Source: Anaerolineae bacterium | GTDB lineage: Bacteria > Chloroflexota > Anaerolineae > Aggregatilineales > Aggregatilineaceae | Assembly (NCBI GenBank): GCA_027494015.1 | Contig: JAOSJP010000038.1 | Span: 153,904-217,903, forward strand | Length of the DNA stretch: 64,000 bases | Direction: 5' to 3' | Position numbers and translations under genes: made by a program | Shown: piece by piece, positions 38,198-46,938 of the stretch | How the letters are laid out: every line of letters starts with the position of its first letter | Numbering within the stretch: position 1 is the stretch's first letter | The notes under the pieces: generated by a model | The model's input: the letters and a program-made list of their open reading frames with translations, nothing else | Databases searched by the model: none | What the model was told of the DNA's origin: nothing

Positions 38198-38959
38198 TTA
38201 CCCCCTGGTTGCCACCATCAGCAGGCGGGGCGCGCCCATCATGAAGGGGACGATGCTCAGCCAGGAATAGCCCTCGCAGGCGGCGAATCCGGAGGAGCGG
38301 AGCAGCGCCAGCAGCTCGCGGTACGTGTACAGCCGCGTGCTCACGTCGAGAGTCGCCGTGCGCCCATGCCCCACGATGGTCAGGTGGCGGGTCATGACGG
38401 CGGTGGCGGGATCGTAGTCGCGCTCTTCGAGCACCAGCAGGTCGTCGTCCACGTGCTCCCACGGGCGCTGCCCCAGGCGCGGCAGCATCGTCTCGGCGAC
38501 GTGCGTATCGAAGACGAACCTGCCGCCCGGCTTCAGTGCGGCAGCGATGGCGCTCAGAAAGGCGCAGTTGCCCGCGTCGTCGAAGAAGCCGAAGCTCTCC
38601 CAGAAGCAGTACGCCCCGTCGAACGCCTCGTGCCAGGGTAGGTCGCGCATGTCGCGCTGCTCGATGCTGATCCGCGTCTCCAGCCCGCGCGCCGCAGCCG
38701 CCACGCGCGCGTCGTCCAGCAGCGCCGCTGCGCTGTCCACGCCCGTCACACGGTGGCCGCGCGCGGCCATCTCGACCGCCAGCCGCCCGCCGCCGCAGGG
38801 CACGTCCAGCAGATGCGCGGGAGCGGTCAGACCGAGCAAGTCCACGATGTAGCCGGCTTCGCGCCGCGTCTGTTCGGGCGGCTTGCCCAGGCGGAACACG
38901 GCCAGCACCAAGGGGTCAGCCCCCTGGTGCGCGGCATTAGAGTTGGGTGAAGCGGGCAT
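38198..38959 (-). CDS. Class I SAM-dependent methyltransferase
   Basis: A 253-residue methyltransferase. Motif I is LLDVPCGGGRLAVEMAARGH (slightly unusual VPCGGG), followed by the acidic ribose-binding VTGVDSAAALLDDARVAA, IEQRDMRDLPW and the post-motif LKPGGRFVFDTHV. The C-terminal half (VLEERDYDPATAVMTRHLTI) resembles the small-molecule or ubiquinone/sugar methyltransferase group. Substrate unknown. It is 18 bp from the DUF3298 gene on the same strand and may be co-transcribed. Confidence 0.87.
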   Translation of the reverse strand: MPASPNSNAAHQGADPLVLAVFRLGKPPEQTRREAGYIVDLLGLTAPAHLLDVPCGGGRLAVEMAARGHRVTGVDSAAALLDDARVAAAARGLETRISIEQRDMRDLPWHEAFDGAYCFWESFGFFDDAGNCAFLSAIAAALKPGGRFVFDTHVAETMLPRLGQRPWEHVDDDLLVLEERDYDPATAVMTRHLTIVGHGRTATLDVSTRLYTYRELLALLRSSGFAACEGYSWLSIVPFMMGAPRLLMVATRG

Positions 38960-38977
38960 AGTGCCTCCCGCTGATTT

Positions 38978-39703
38978 TTACTGCACCGGCTGGAATTGCG
39001 GAGCCAGCAGCCCGGCGATCTCCGTCAGCGGGATGCTGACCGTCTGCGACCCGGCGGCGTAGAAGACCACCTGGTACTGCTCGAACAGGAGGACGAGCGC
39101 GTCCGGCGTCAGCAGCCAATCCTGATAGTTGACTGGATCGGGGCTGGTCCCCTGTGCGATCCAATCGGCATCGGCTATGTCGCCCAACTGCTCCGTCAGA
39201 CTCGCCTGAGCGAGCGGCGCAATGGTCGCCAGCGGGTTTGTGCCCGGCACGAAGAGGTCGTCCAGGGTCAGCAGGCGGCCCGCGTCCAGGTCAAAGGTGA
39301 GCGTCTGGAAGGTGGTCATGCCGTGCGCGCCGCCGGTGAACTCGTAGGCGGTGAACTTGATCCCAATCACTGACGGTGAGAAGCTGAACAGCTCGTATTG
39401 TATGTCCAGCTCGAGCGGGCCGGGCGACGGAGACAGGCCGTAGTCTGCTATCGGTTGCAAGAACGCTGCCCGCGCGCCGTCCAGATAAGCGTCCACTGCC
39501 TCTTTGACAACCTCATGACGGGTTAGCTCCAGCGGATAGAAGATTTTGATCTTGATGGTGCCGGTTTGCACGCATTGCTCCTGCGCGCTGTCCCATTGCC
39601 CGCCTACTTGAAAGCACTCGTCTTCCTGCGCTGCCGCCGCGCCGACGCCCCACAGCGCCGTCAGCAGCACCAGCAGCCCGGCAATTGTCACTGTCCGTTT
39701 CAT
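38978..39703 (-). CDS. Exported DUF3298/RsiV-like protein
   Basis: A 241-residue secreted protein with a signal peptide (RTVTIAGLLVLLTALWGVGA). The C-terminal part fits DUF3298: YEFTGGAHGMTTFQTLTFDL, then GRLLTLDDLF and ALVLLFEQYQVVFYAAG. In RsiV this domain binds lysozyme, but here the anti-sigma region is missing, so only the domain class can be claimed. Two Cys in the N-terminal segment could form a disulfide. Function unknown. Confidence 0.82.
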   Translation of the reverse strand: MKRTVTIAGLLVLLTALWGVGAAAAQEDECFQVGGQWDSAQEQCVQTGTIKIKIFYPLELTRHEVVKEAVDAYLDGARAAFLQPIADYGLSPSPGPLELDIQYELFSFSPSVIGIKFTAYEFTGGAHGMTTFQTLTFDLDAGRLLTLDDLFVPGTNPLATIAPLAQASLTEQLGDIADADWIAQGTSPDPVNYQDWLLTPDALVLLFEQYQVVFYAAGSQTVSIPLTEIAGLLAPQFQPVQ

Positions 39704-39814
39704 GGTGTGTGCCCTCCTTGTGTCACTTGCCCGCGCGCGCCAGCCGTCTACCGTCAGGGCGCAGCGCAGCGCGCCCCTACGAAAGAACCATGCGTTTATT
39801 TCTGCCGCGCTGTA

Positions 39815-41359
39815 CTAGCCCGGCGCGCGGTTGTGCTCGCGGGTCAGCGCGGCCAGCCGCTCCCACGGCGTGCCGCCGATGTCGGCGGGCAGGTCGCCCG
39901 GCAGGCAGCGCCAGCGCCATTGCCCCGCCGGGACGCCCGGCTTGTTCATGCGCGCGCTCGCCCCCAGCCCCAGCACGTCCTGCAACGGGGCGATGAAGGT
40001 GTGCGCCGGCGAAGCCATGCCCAGCCGGATCAGCTCCCAATTCGGCTCGTCAACGCGCTCCTCGCCCACGTAGCGGCGCAGGTGCTCGCGCTCGCCGGGG
40101 CTGGACTCGTTCGTCCACCAGCCCCACACCGTGTTGTTGTCGTGCGTGCCGGTGTAGATGACCATATTGGGAACGTGGTTGTGCGGCAGGAAGCGATTCT
40201 CGTCGCCCTCGTAGCTGCTGAAGGCGAATTGCAGGATGGCCATGCCCGGCAAATGCAGATTATCGCGCAGGGTGATCGCCGCGCCCAGGTCGTCGCCCAG
40301 GTCTTCGGCGATGATCGGCAACTGATCCAGCTCGCGGCCCAGCCCGGCGCTCAACGCGCGGAAGAAGCCGATCTTCGGCCCGTTGACCCAGCGCCCGCCC
40401 TGCGCGGTGGGCCGGTCGGCGGGAATCTTGTAGTACAGGTCGAAGCCGCGGAAGTGGTCAATGCGCACGATGTCCACGACCTGGAGCATGGCCTCGATGC
40501 GCCTGATCCACCAGGCGTAGCCTGTGCGTTGATGCTCATCCCACACATACAGGGGGTTGCCCCAGCGCTGCCCGGTGACGCTGAAGTAGTCCGGCGGCAC
40601 GCCGGCGATGAAGTTGGGCCGCCCGTAGAAGTCGAGGTCGAACAGTTCCGGGTTGACCCACACATCGGCGCTGTCGTGGGCCACATAGATGGGGATGTCG
40701 CCGACGATGCGGATGCCCTTGCCGTTGGCGTAGGCGCGCAGCGCGTCCCATTGGCGGAAGAACAGCCACTGGCGGAAGCGGTGCTCGGCGATGCGCGTGG
40801 CGTGCATCGAGCGCGCCGCGCCCAGCACCTGCTTCTCGCGGAAGATCTCGCTCTCCGACCAGTCCACCCAGGGCCGCCCGCCGTGAAACTCCTTGAGGGC
40901 CATGAACAGGGTGAAGTCGTCCAGCCAGGCGCGCTGCGGGGTGCGGCACCAGGCTTCGTGCGCGGCGACGGCCTCGCGGTCGCGGGCGAAGCGGTCGTAG
41001 GCCAGCGAGAGCAGCTCGTCATGGAAAGCGATGGCCGCCGTGTAGTCGCACTTGCGCGGCGAGAAATAGGGGCGCTCGGCCACTTCGTCGGCGGTCAGCC
41101 AGCCGTCGGCGACCAGCCCATCCAGGCTGATCAGGTTGGTGTTGCCGGCGAAGGTCGAAAGCGCCTGGTACGGCGACTCCCCGAAACCGGTTGGGCCGAG
41201 CGGCAGCACCTGCCAGGCGCCCTGCCCGGCGGCGGCCAGGCAGTCCACGAAACGGTAGGCCCACGCGCCCAGGTCGCCGATGCCATACGGCCCTGGCAGC
41301 GATGTGGGGTGGAGCAGCACGCCGCTCGCGCGCGGAAACAACTCACTGTGCTCAGCCAC
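39815..41359 (-). CDS. malQ: 4-alpha-glucanotransferase (amylomaltase)
   Basis: GH77 enzyme that transfers maltooligosaccharide units during glycogen or maltodextrin use. FPRASGVLLHPTSLPGPYGI opens the protein. Catalytic residues sit in VRIDHFRGFDLYY (nucleophile Asp), PIIAEDLGD (acid/base Glu) and YTGTHDNNTVWGWW (transition-state Asp). The GTG at 41359 is the chosen start because GAGGAGGTG lies just upstream and the protein then begins as the family does; 514 residues result. It overlaps the upstream ROK kinase gene by 8 bp, so the two are coupled. Confidence 0.96.
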   Translation of the reverse strand: MAEHSELFPRASGVLLHPTSLPGPYGIGDLGAWAYRFVDCLAAAGQGAWQVLPLGPTGFGESPYQALSTFAGNTNLISLDGLVADGWLTADEVAERPYFSPRKCDYTAAIAFHDELLSLAYDRFARDREAVAAHEAWCRTPQRAWLDDFTLFMALKEFHGGRPWVDWSESEIFREKQVLGAARSMHATRIAEHRFRQWLFFRQWDALRAYANGKGIRIVGDIPIYVAHDSADVWVNPELFDLDFYGRPNFIAGVPPDYFSVTGQRWGNPLYVWDEHQRTGYAWWIRRIEAMLQVVDIVRIDHFRGFDLYYKIPADRPTAQGGRWVNGPKIGFFRALSAGLGRELDQLPIIAEDLGDDLGAAITLRDNLHLPGMAILQFAFSSYEGDENRFLPHNHVPNMVIYTGTHDNNTVWGWWTNESSPGEREHLRRYVGEERVDEPNWELIRLGMASPAHTFIAPLQDVLGLGASARMNKPGVPAGQWRWRCLPGDLPADIGGTPWERLAALTREHNRAPG

Positions 41360-42260
41360 GGTGCACCTCCTCGAACGCTCCCAGCGCCAGCGCGAACGCC
41401 CCGCACACCCCCGCGTCATCACCCAGGGCCGGCGGGACGACGTAATCCTCGAACGTCTCCAGGCGCGGGTGGACGAAATAGCCGTTGGCCAGCGCCGCCA
41501 GCTTGGCGCGGATCAACGGGAACAACTGGCGCTGGTGCATCACGCTGCCGCCCAGCACGAATCCCTCCGGCGAGAGCACCGTCATGATGTCCATCAGCGC
41601 GTGGGCGATGTAGTGCGCCTCCAGGTCCCAGGCCGGGTGATCGGGCGGTAGCGTCTCGCCGCGCTGCCCCCAGCGCCCCTCGATGGACGGGCCGGAAGCC
41701 AGTCCCTCAAAGCAGTAGGCGTGGAACGGGCACACGCCGCGTTGCAGCGGGTCGTCGGCGCGGATGGGCAGTTGCAGGTGACCCATCTCCGGGTGGATCA
41801 GCCCGCGCAGAGCGTGGCCCTCGTGCATCCCGCCGCCGCCGATGCCCGTGCCGATGGTGAGGTAGACGAATGTTCGCCAGGCCCGCGCTGCGCCCCAGCG
41901 ATGCTCGGCCAGGCCCGCCCCGTTGACATCCGTGTCGAAGCCGACCGGCGCGCCAGGGAAGGCCCGGCGCACCGCCCCGGCCACGTCTGCATACGACCAG
42001 CCCGCTTTGGGCGTGCGTGTGATGAACCCGTAATGCGCAGACGCCGGGTTGAGGTCTACCGGCCCGAAGGAGGCGATGCCGAACGCGGCCAGCTTCTCGT
42101 CGCGCGCGGCTTGCTGGTCGGCGAAATAGGCAACCGAGCGCCGAAGCGTCTCCTCCGGGGTGGTGGTGGGAATACGCTCGCGGGCCAGGATGCGCCCCTG
42201 CGCGTCGCCAATGGCGCAGACGAACTTGGTGCCGCCGCCTTCAATGCCGCCAATGAGCAT
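41352..42260 (-). CDS. ROK family sugar kinase (fructokinase-like)
   Basis: A 302-residue ROK kinase. The phosphate loop is GGIEGGGTKFVCAIG, the catalytic Asp lies in VGFDTDVNGAGLAEHRWG, ATP-binding residues are in YLTIGTGIGGGG, and the ROK zinc site is in HPEMGHLQL plus CPFHAYCFEGLASGPSIEGR. The HPEMGH and CFEG patterns are closest to fructokinases, though glucose or mannose cannot be excluded. It is directly upstream of and overlaps malQ, linking it to alpha-glucan or sucrose-type sugar metabolism. Confidence 0.92.
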   Translation of the reverse strand: MLIGGIEGGGTKFVCAIGDAQGRILARERIPTTTPEETLRRSVAYFADQQAARDEKLAAFGIASFGPVDLNPASAHYGFITRTPKAGWSYADVAGAVRRAFPGAPVGFDTDVNGAGLAEHRWGAARAWRTFVYLTIGTGIGGGGMHEGHALRGLIHPEMGHLQLPIRADDPLQRGVCPFHAYCFEGLASGPSIEGRWGQRGETLPPDHPAWDLEAHYIAHALMDIMTVLSPEGFVLGGSVMHQRQLFPLIRAKLAALANGYFVHPRLETFEDYVVPPALGDDAGVCGAFALALGAFEEVHRG

Positions 42261-42271
42261 CAGATACTCCC

Positions 42272-42459
42272 TTCTGAGGAGTGCGCAAAACCTGTCAGGT
42301 AGGGGCGCTGCTCTGCTGCGCCCTCCTTGACCTCACCCCCGCTCGGCGCTGACGGAGAGGGGGCGAGCCTAGCGCAGCGAGGCTGGGGGTGAGGTTAATA
42401 TCCCCGCGTCCAGCGAGTCGCTGTCAACTTTTGCACGCCCCCCCTTTCTGAGGAGTGCG
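42272..42459. mobile_element. Family K element with flanking direct repeat
   Basis: The element (about 42281-42445) begins GTGCGCAAAACCTGTCAGG and ends CTGTCAACTTTTGCACGCCC. Inside are F (inverted orientation) and a short palindrome A (42330-42396). TTCTGAGGAGTGCG occurs on both sides (42272-42285 and 42446-42459) and looks like a target-site duplication plus shared end bases. The following ~95 bp to the CYTH gene show no further feature. Confidence 0.7.
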
Positions 42460-42554
42460 TGCGCTCTTATCGCTCTCATTAAGTTTGTGCGCTGTCCGCG
42501 TTAAGTTTGTAAACGCCTGTTCAGAACTTGTTCAGAACTGAACGCGGGAGAGGT

Positions 42555-43154
42555 TTATGTCAGGTTATTGAACACCTCCGGTGGCACAACGATGCCTGCG
42601 AAGTTGGCGAAGGTGAGATCGCGGAAAGCCAGGCCAAGCCGCCCCTTGAGCGCGGCGAATACGCCCAGGTAGCTGGTGGGGATGCGCCGGCAATCTTCCA
42701 GGCCGAGCGCGGCCAGCGCCGCGCGAATGGCGGGCAGCGGCCCCTCGATCTCGCAGAAGGTGCCGAAGGGCAGCTCGTCGAGCACGATCTCGGCTTCGCC
42801 CCACTGGTAGGTGGTGCGATACTTCTCATAGACCACGAACGGCACGTAGCCCAGGGCGCGCAGAATGCCGTCCATCGTGGCAAAGTCACTCACCGTCACC
42901 TCGGCCTCGTAGCGCGACATGACGCCGTCGGTCACCTGCGCCGGCCCTTTGTAGGTCAGGCGGACGCGCGCATCCTGGCGCAGGCGCAGCACGGTATACT
43001 GACGGCTGAGTTCGCCGCCGGGCATGTCGTAGCGGACGTTGTGCTCGTAGGTGCGCGGGCTGTGCAGCGCCGCGCCCGCCGCGACCAGGCGCGCCGCCAG
43101 CCCGTCCAGGTCGCTCACGTAGAGCTTGACTTCGGTCTCGGAATAATCGCTCAT
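42555..43154 (-). CDS. CYTH domain protein (CyaB/thiamine triphosphatase-like)
   Basis: A 199-residue CYTH protein. The ExExK-type motif ETEVKLYV lies near the N-terminus. The tunnel strands carry alternating basic and acidic residues (YTVLRLRQDARVRLTYKGP, SRYEAEVTVSDF, VVYEKYRTTYQW, EIVLDELPFGTFCEIEG). Members act on triphosphates using divalent metals, as class IV adenylate cyclases or triphosphatases. The activity here cannot be fixed. It is transcribed alone on the minus strand. Confidence 0.9.
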   Translation of the reverse strand: MSDYSETEVKLYVSDLDGLAARLVAAGAALHSPRTYEHNVRYDMPGGELSRQYTVLRLRQDARVRLTYKGPAQVTDGVMSRYEAEVTVSDFATMDGILRALGYVPFVVYEKYRTTYQWGEAEIVLDELPFGTFCEIEGPLPAIRAALAALGLEDCRRIPTSYLGVFAALKGRLGLAFRDLTFANFAGIVVPPEVFNNLT

Positions 43155-43192
43155 GGCGCTGCCCTTTGCGCGCGCGTCCGGCGCGAAGTGCT

Positions 43193-43273
43193 CACCGCAG
43201 AGGCGCAGAGGACGCAGAGAAGAACGGTGAGGACTCTGTGCTCTGCTCCGCGCTCTCTGCGTCTCTGCGGTTC
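43193..43273. repeat. Inverted repeat element L
   Basis: CACCGCAGAGGCGCAGAGGA is the left arm and CTCTCTGCGTCTCTGCGGTT the right arm, separated by about 40 bp. A related sequence lies near 30200-30236. It occupies the 287-bp gap between the CYTH gene and the WXG100-like gene; nothing else was seen there. Confidence 0.65.
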
Positions 43274-43441
43274 AAGAATCTCGCCTCACCCCTGGCGCGG
43301 CGCATCATTCTCGCGTACACTACGATACAGCGGTATGACTCGCTGCGCGCCGCTCACTGTACCACGCTGCCGCCGTCCTCACAACCCGCCTGCGAGTGCT
43401 GCCGCCCGCGCCTGCTGATCTGCACTTGACCGGAGACTCTC

Positions 43442-43750
43442 ATGCCCACTGACCACATCCGCGCCGACTATGACGAGCTGGCTGCCATTGCTCACGAGAT
43501 GCAGCAGGAAGGTCACAGCGTGGACAGCCTGATCGGGCGGCTGCGGCGCTGCGTGGATGCGCTGGAGTACGGTGGCTGGATCGGGCGCGGGGCCAATGCC
43601 TTCTACATGGAAATGCACAATGACGCCTTCCCCGCGCTGCAACGCCTGGCCAACGCCCTGCTCGACGGCGGCGACACGGTGACCCAGATCAGCCAGATTC
43701 TACGCGACGCCGAGGAAGAAGCGTCCGCGTTGTTTCAGCGGCGCGCCTGA
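43442..43750 (+). CDS. WXG100-like small helical protein
   Basis: A 102-residue, almost entirely helical protein. The helical hairpin is broken in the middle by GGWIGRGANAFYMEM, which fits the W-x-G turn of the WXG100/ESAT-6 family. The first helix is YDELAAIAHEMQQEGHSVDS and the last is ALLDGGDTVTQISQILRDAE. WXG100 proteins are normally secreted dimers of type VII systems, but no EccC/EssC ATPase or other secretion gene is in this window. It ends 3 bp from the convergent glycosyltransferase gene. Confidence 0.8.
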   Translation: MPTDHIRADYDELAAIAHEMQQEGHSVDSLIGRLRRCVDALEYGGWIGRGANAFYMEMHNDAFPALQRLANALLDGGDTVTQISQILRDAEEEASALFQRRA

Positions 43751-43753
43751 GCG

Positions 43754-45373
43754 TCAGCCGCCCCGGAGGCGCTCCCAGAGGATGCGCGGCGAGTCGCGCA
43801 GCATCCACACGTTCGCGTTCTTGGGCGGGAACCAGATCGGCACGTAGTCCGCTTCCAGGTACGGCGCAGCATCCTCCGGCTTCACCCACAGCTCCAGCAC
43901 CACGTCCGGCTTGAGCTTCCCGATCGAATAGGCGTAATCCCATTTCATGTGCCCCGGCTTGAACTCCGGGATGGCCGTCTGATCCATCGGCAGGTGGGCG
44001 ATGACCGGGTCGGTCTTGCCGAGCAGGTCAATGTAGGTGCGCTCGGCGAAATAGGGCACGATCCCCGCCCCGGCCAGGGCAATGGTGGCGTCCGGCGTGG
44101 TCAGGGCGTCCAGCAGCAGCGCCTGCTCGACCTTCATGCCGTTGTCGGCGGCGTAGAGCGACGGCCTGACCAGCAGCCATTCCTCCAGCGCGCCCGTGCC
44201 ATAGGTGTAGTTGAAGGCGATCAGCAGGTACGCGCCCAGGCCGATCAACCCGGCCCGCGCCGCCGCCGGACCCAGCCGCAGCCCCGCTTCATGAACAGCC
44301 AGTGCGCGCGCGCTGACGGCCAGCCAGCGATAGACGTGGCGCAGCAGCGCCCACAACAGTACGAACCACAGCGGCATGGCTGCGCTCAGGTAGCGGTTCG
44401 TCCCGCCGTAGTGCTCCCAGGCATCCCCGCCGACGTAGATGCTATAGAGCATTTGCGCGATGAAGAGCCAGGCCAGCAGGCGCGCCGCCCGGTCGCGCCG
44501 GAAGGCGAAGAGGCCCAGCGGCAGCGCACCCAGGTGTACCAGGAAGCGCGTGGCGATCTCGTAGCCGTGCGAGATGCGCCTGACCAGCGGGTAGCCCTCC
44601 ATCTTCAGGGTGTATGTGTTGGGCAGCCATTCGCCGTAGTACCAGTGGCGCAGCAGGAACTGCGGGGCGAGGAACGCGGCCAGGATGAGCGGGGCGAGCA
44701 GCACGTGCCGGGCGCGATGCGGGCGATCCTGCAGAGCCAGGAACAACGCCAGCGCCGCGAAGGGCGCGGCCATGTCCAGGCGAATCCACGTAGCGAAGCC
44801 GAGCAGCAGGTACGGCCCGGCGCTGAAGCGCCCATTGCGCAGGTTGCGCACAGTCCACCACGCGGCCACGCTGACAATCAGCGCCAGGATGCTGACCTCC
44901 GTCCCTTGCAGACTCCACGTGTTCAGCGGCAGGTAAAAGGCGGTGAAGATCGCCGCGCCCAGCCCGACCCAGGGATCGCCGGTCAGCAAGTCGGCCAGCC
45001 GCCAGACGGCGAGCAGCGTCAGCAGCATGAAGATCGCCCCGCTGGCCTGAATACACAGGCTGGTCAGCGCCGCGTCCACGCCGGGCAGGTGGAAGACAGC
45101 CATGTAGCCGACCCACAGGGGGTTGGTAAAGCCCTCGACGCGCGGCCCGCCGGGGTTCCAGACCAGGCCCTCGCCCTCGGCCAGGTGGCGGGCATAGCGC
45201 ATCGAGATCATCATGTCGTCGAACAGCACAAAGTAGCGCGTTGTTTCGCGGACGTAACTGCTCTGCTCGACGACGGCGCTCGTCCTGAAGATGAACGCCC
45301 CGGCATAGAGCGCATACGCGATCAAAACCAGGGCGAACAGGGCGCGCGGGCTGCGCGACAGGGCGCGGATCAT
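43754..45373 (-). CDS. Polytopic membrane glycosyltransferase-like protein
   Basis: A 539-residue integral membrane protein with about ten or more helices. After the first helix there is an extracytoplasmic loop with FDDMMISMRYARHLAEGEGL and WNPGGPRVEGFTNPLWVGY, the acidic motif and layout of GT-C enzymes resembling AftB-type arabinofuranosyltransferases. The C-terminal soluble part includes FAERTYIDLLGKTDPVIAHL. Such proteins use lipid-linked sugars outside the membrane; donor and acceptor are unknown. ATG 45373 is chosen, with GGGGGAG upstream; the ATG at 45391 is an alternative. Confidence 0.82.
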   Translation of the reverse strand: MIRALSRSPRALFALVLIAYALYAGAFIFRTSAVVEQSSYVRETTRYFVLFDDMMISMRYARHLAEGEGLVWNPGGPRVEGFTNPLWVGYMAVFHLPGVDAALTSLCIQASGAIFMLLTLLAVWRLADLLTGDPWVGLGAAIFTAFYLPLNTWSLQGTEVSILALIVSVAAWWTVRNLRNGRFSAGPYLLLGFATWIRLDMAAPFAALALFLALQDRPHRARHVLLAPLILAAFLAPQFLLRHWYYGEWLPNTYTLKMEGYPLVRRISHGYEIATRFLVHLGALPLGLFAFRRDRAARLLAWLFIAQMLYSIYVGGDAWEHYGGTNRYLSAAMPLWFVLLWALLRHVYRWLAVSARALAVHEAGLRLGPAAARAGLIGLGAYLLIAFNYTYGTGALEEWLLVRPSLYAADNGMKVEQALLLDALTTPDATIALAGAGIVPYFAERTYIDLLGKTDPVIAHLPMDQTAIPEFKPGHMKWDYAYSIGKLKPDVVLELWVKPEDAAPYLEADYVPIWFPPKNANVWMLRDSPRILWERLRGG

Positions 45374-45441
45374 GCCACCAGGCTCCCCCATGTGCTCATG
45401 TGGCTCCGCATTGTAACCGATCGCAGGCTTGCGGGCGAAGT

Positions 45442-45622
45442 GGGTGCGTGCAAAGGTTAACAGCAACTCGCTGGGCGCAGGGCATTGACCTCACCCCCAG
45501 CTTCGCTGCGCTCGGCTTGCCCCCTCTCCACGTTGGAGAGGGGGCGGCGAGGCGCGTTAGCGCCGAGCGGGGGTGAGGTAAAGCAAAGCAGCGCCCCTAC
45601 CTGACAGGTTTTGCACGCACCC
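45442..45622. mobile_element. Family K element, well preserved
   Basis: Ends are GGTGCGTGCAAAGG and TTTTGCACGCACC (12-13 bp inverted repeats). Inside are palindrome A (45488-45579) and a shortened F (AAAGCAGCGCCCCTACCTGA). It fills the gap between the glycosyltransferase gene and the SEC-C gene. No coding capacity. Confidence 0.75.
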
Positions 45623-45656
45623 CAACCTGCGTGAGTCCAGCCGGCGCGCCTGCCCA

Positions 45657-46280
45657 TCATCGCTTTTTCTTCGGGCGCTTGCGTTCTGGCTTATACACCC
45701 TCTGCGGGGCGTCACGCTGTATCTTCGGCTTGATGTCATCCCCCAACATCTCGCGGAGCACGCCAAGCAGAACCGCCATCCGCGTATCACTCAGCGCTGT
45801 GACGATCAGCTTGCGCTTGTGCTGTAGCTCAATGTCCCCGAAGCAGAGAATACCATGCTCGGATTCAAAATACGTGTCTCCCCAATACGTCCAGAATCCG
45901 CGTTCTGGCGTGTCTTGGGTACATTTGAACCGCTCATCTGCGAGAAGTTTCTGACGCACGGCTTCCCCATCCACCGGCGCAAGGGGCATGGTGATAGTCG
46001 CCGCTCTGCAGGGGCTGAACGACTTCTCTACGTTCGGATCGGGGCATAGAACCACCATGTAAGACTTTGGGCGACAGCAATCCCGGTACAGCTTACCACT
46101 GCCACACAGACACGGGGCGTCTGGAGAACAGGGGAGATAGGTCAAGGCTATCAGTTTCTCTCCGCTGTCATCTGCCTCCGAGTCAGCGGCGCTGGGTCGC
46201 CAGTGGGCCCACAAGCACATAAATCCCCCATCAGGATCAAATTGTCCTGCAATCTGAGGCGAAATCCTGTGGGATCGCAT
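45657..46280 (-). CDS. SEC-C motif protein, unknown
   Basis: A 207-residue protein with a central SEC-C zinc motif (CLCGSGKLYRDCCRPKSY, residues ~57-75) and a strongly basic tail (KPERKRPKKKR). The N-terminal part (GQFDPDGGFMCLWAHWRPS) and the section WTYWGDTYFESEHGILCFGD do not match any family I recognise. By eye its codon use is less GC-skewed than its neighbours, which may indicate transfer. It does not resemble SecA outside the zinc motif. Confidence 0.78.
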   Translation of the reverse strand: MRSHRISPQIAGQFDPDGGFMCLWAHWRPSAADSEADDSGEKLIALTYLPCSPDAPCLCGSGKLYRDCCRPKSYMVVLCPDPNVEKSFSPCRAATITMPLAPVDGEAVRQKLLADERFKCTQDTPERGFWTYWGDTYFESEHGILCFGDIELQHKRKLIVTALSDTRMAVLLGVLREMLGDDIKPKIQRDAPQRVYKPERKRPKKKR

Positions 46281-46326
46281 GGTCCTCCTTCTCCGTAGTC
46301 CCTGTCTTCAGCAGAGTAGTTATCTC

Positions 46327-46801
46327 TCAGGCCACCACCGGGCGCAATGCCTCCCTAAGCTGCGTGCGGATGGCGCTGACGATTTCGCCGTGCGGCCCGG
46401 CGGCGCTCTCTGGCTGGAGCACCACATCGTGGTAGAAGCTGCCGGACGCGCGCTCCACCAGCCACAGGTCCACGCCGAAGTAGGGTACGTCCGGCTGGTC
46501 GTCGAGCGCGTCGAAACCGGCCCGGCGCAGCGCGCTCAGCAGCGTCATGTAGCGTTCCAGGGCCACCGGGTAGGCGAAAGCGCACGTCGCGGCCCGGCCT
46601 GTCGTAGACGACGAACAGCGCGCACTCGGCCCCATGCCCGCGCGTCAGCGTGGCGACCTGGTTGGGATGCCGCCCGTCGTGGTACTGGATCGTCACGCGC
46701 AGCGCCTCGTTGACGCCGGGCCGCTGCACTGCGTGGCGCAACTCGTCCTGGCGCAGGCGCAGCGCGATCAGGCGGATCGGGTCGGCGCGGCGCGCTTCCA
46801 T
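46327..46801 (-). pseudogene. Unknown protein gene with one frameshift
   Basis: Two minus-strand frames complete each other. From ATG 46801: ADPIRLIALRLRQDELRHAV and HPNQVATLTRGHGAECALFV, up to about YDRPGRDVRF. Then, shifted one base near 46570-46590: YPVALERYMTLLSALRRAGF and DVPYFGVDLWLVERASGSFY, to the stop at 46327. Joined, the product would be about 158 residues. No family is recognised. It is either a decayed gene or a sequence error. The ~135 bp downstream toward tag include a run of ten or so G and an F-like fragment. Confidence 0.65.
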
Positions 46802-46938
46802 GTCAGAGGTCTCCCCACTTCACATAGGCATATCTTACCTGGGGAGAAGGTCTTGTGGGGGGGGGTTGATGGGTAGAAGAAAAGATAATTTTCAGCGTGG
46901 CATCTGGTAGGGGCGGCGCTCTGCTCTGCCCCCGTCTC

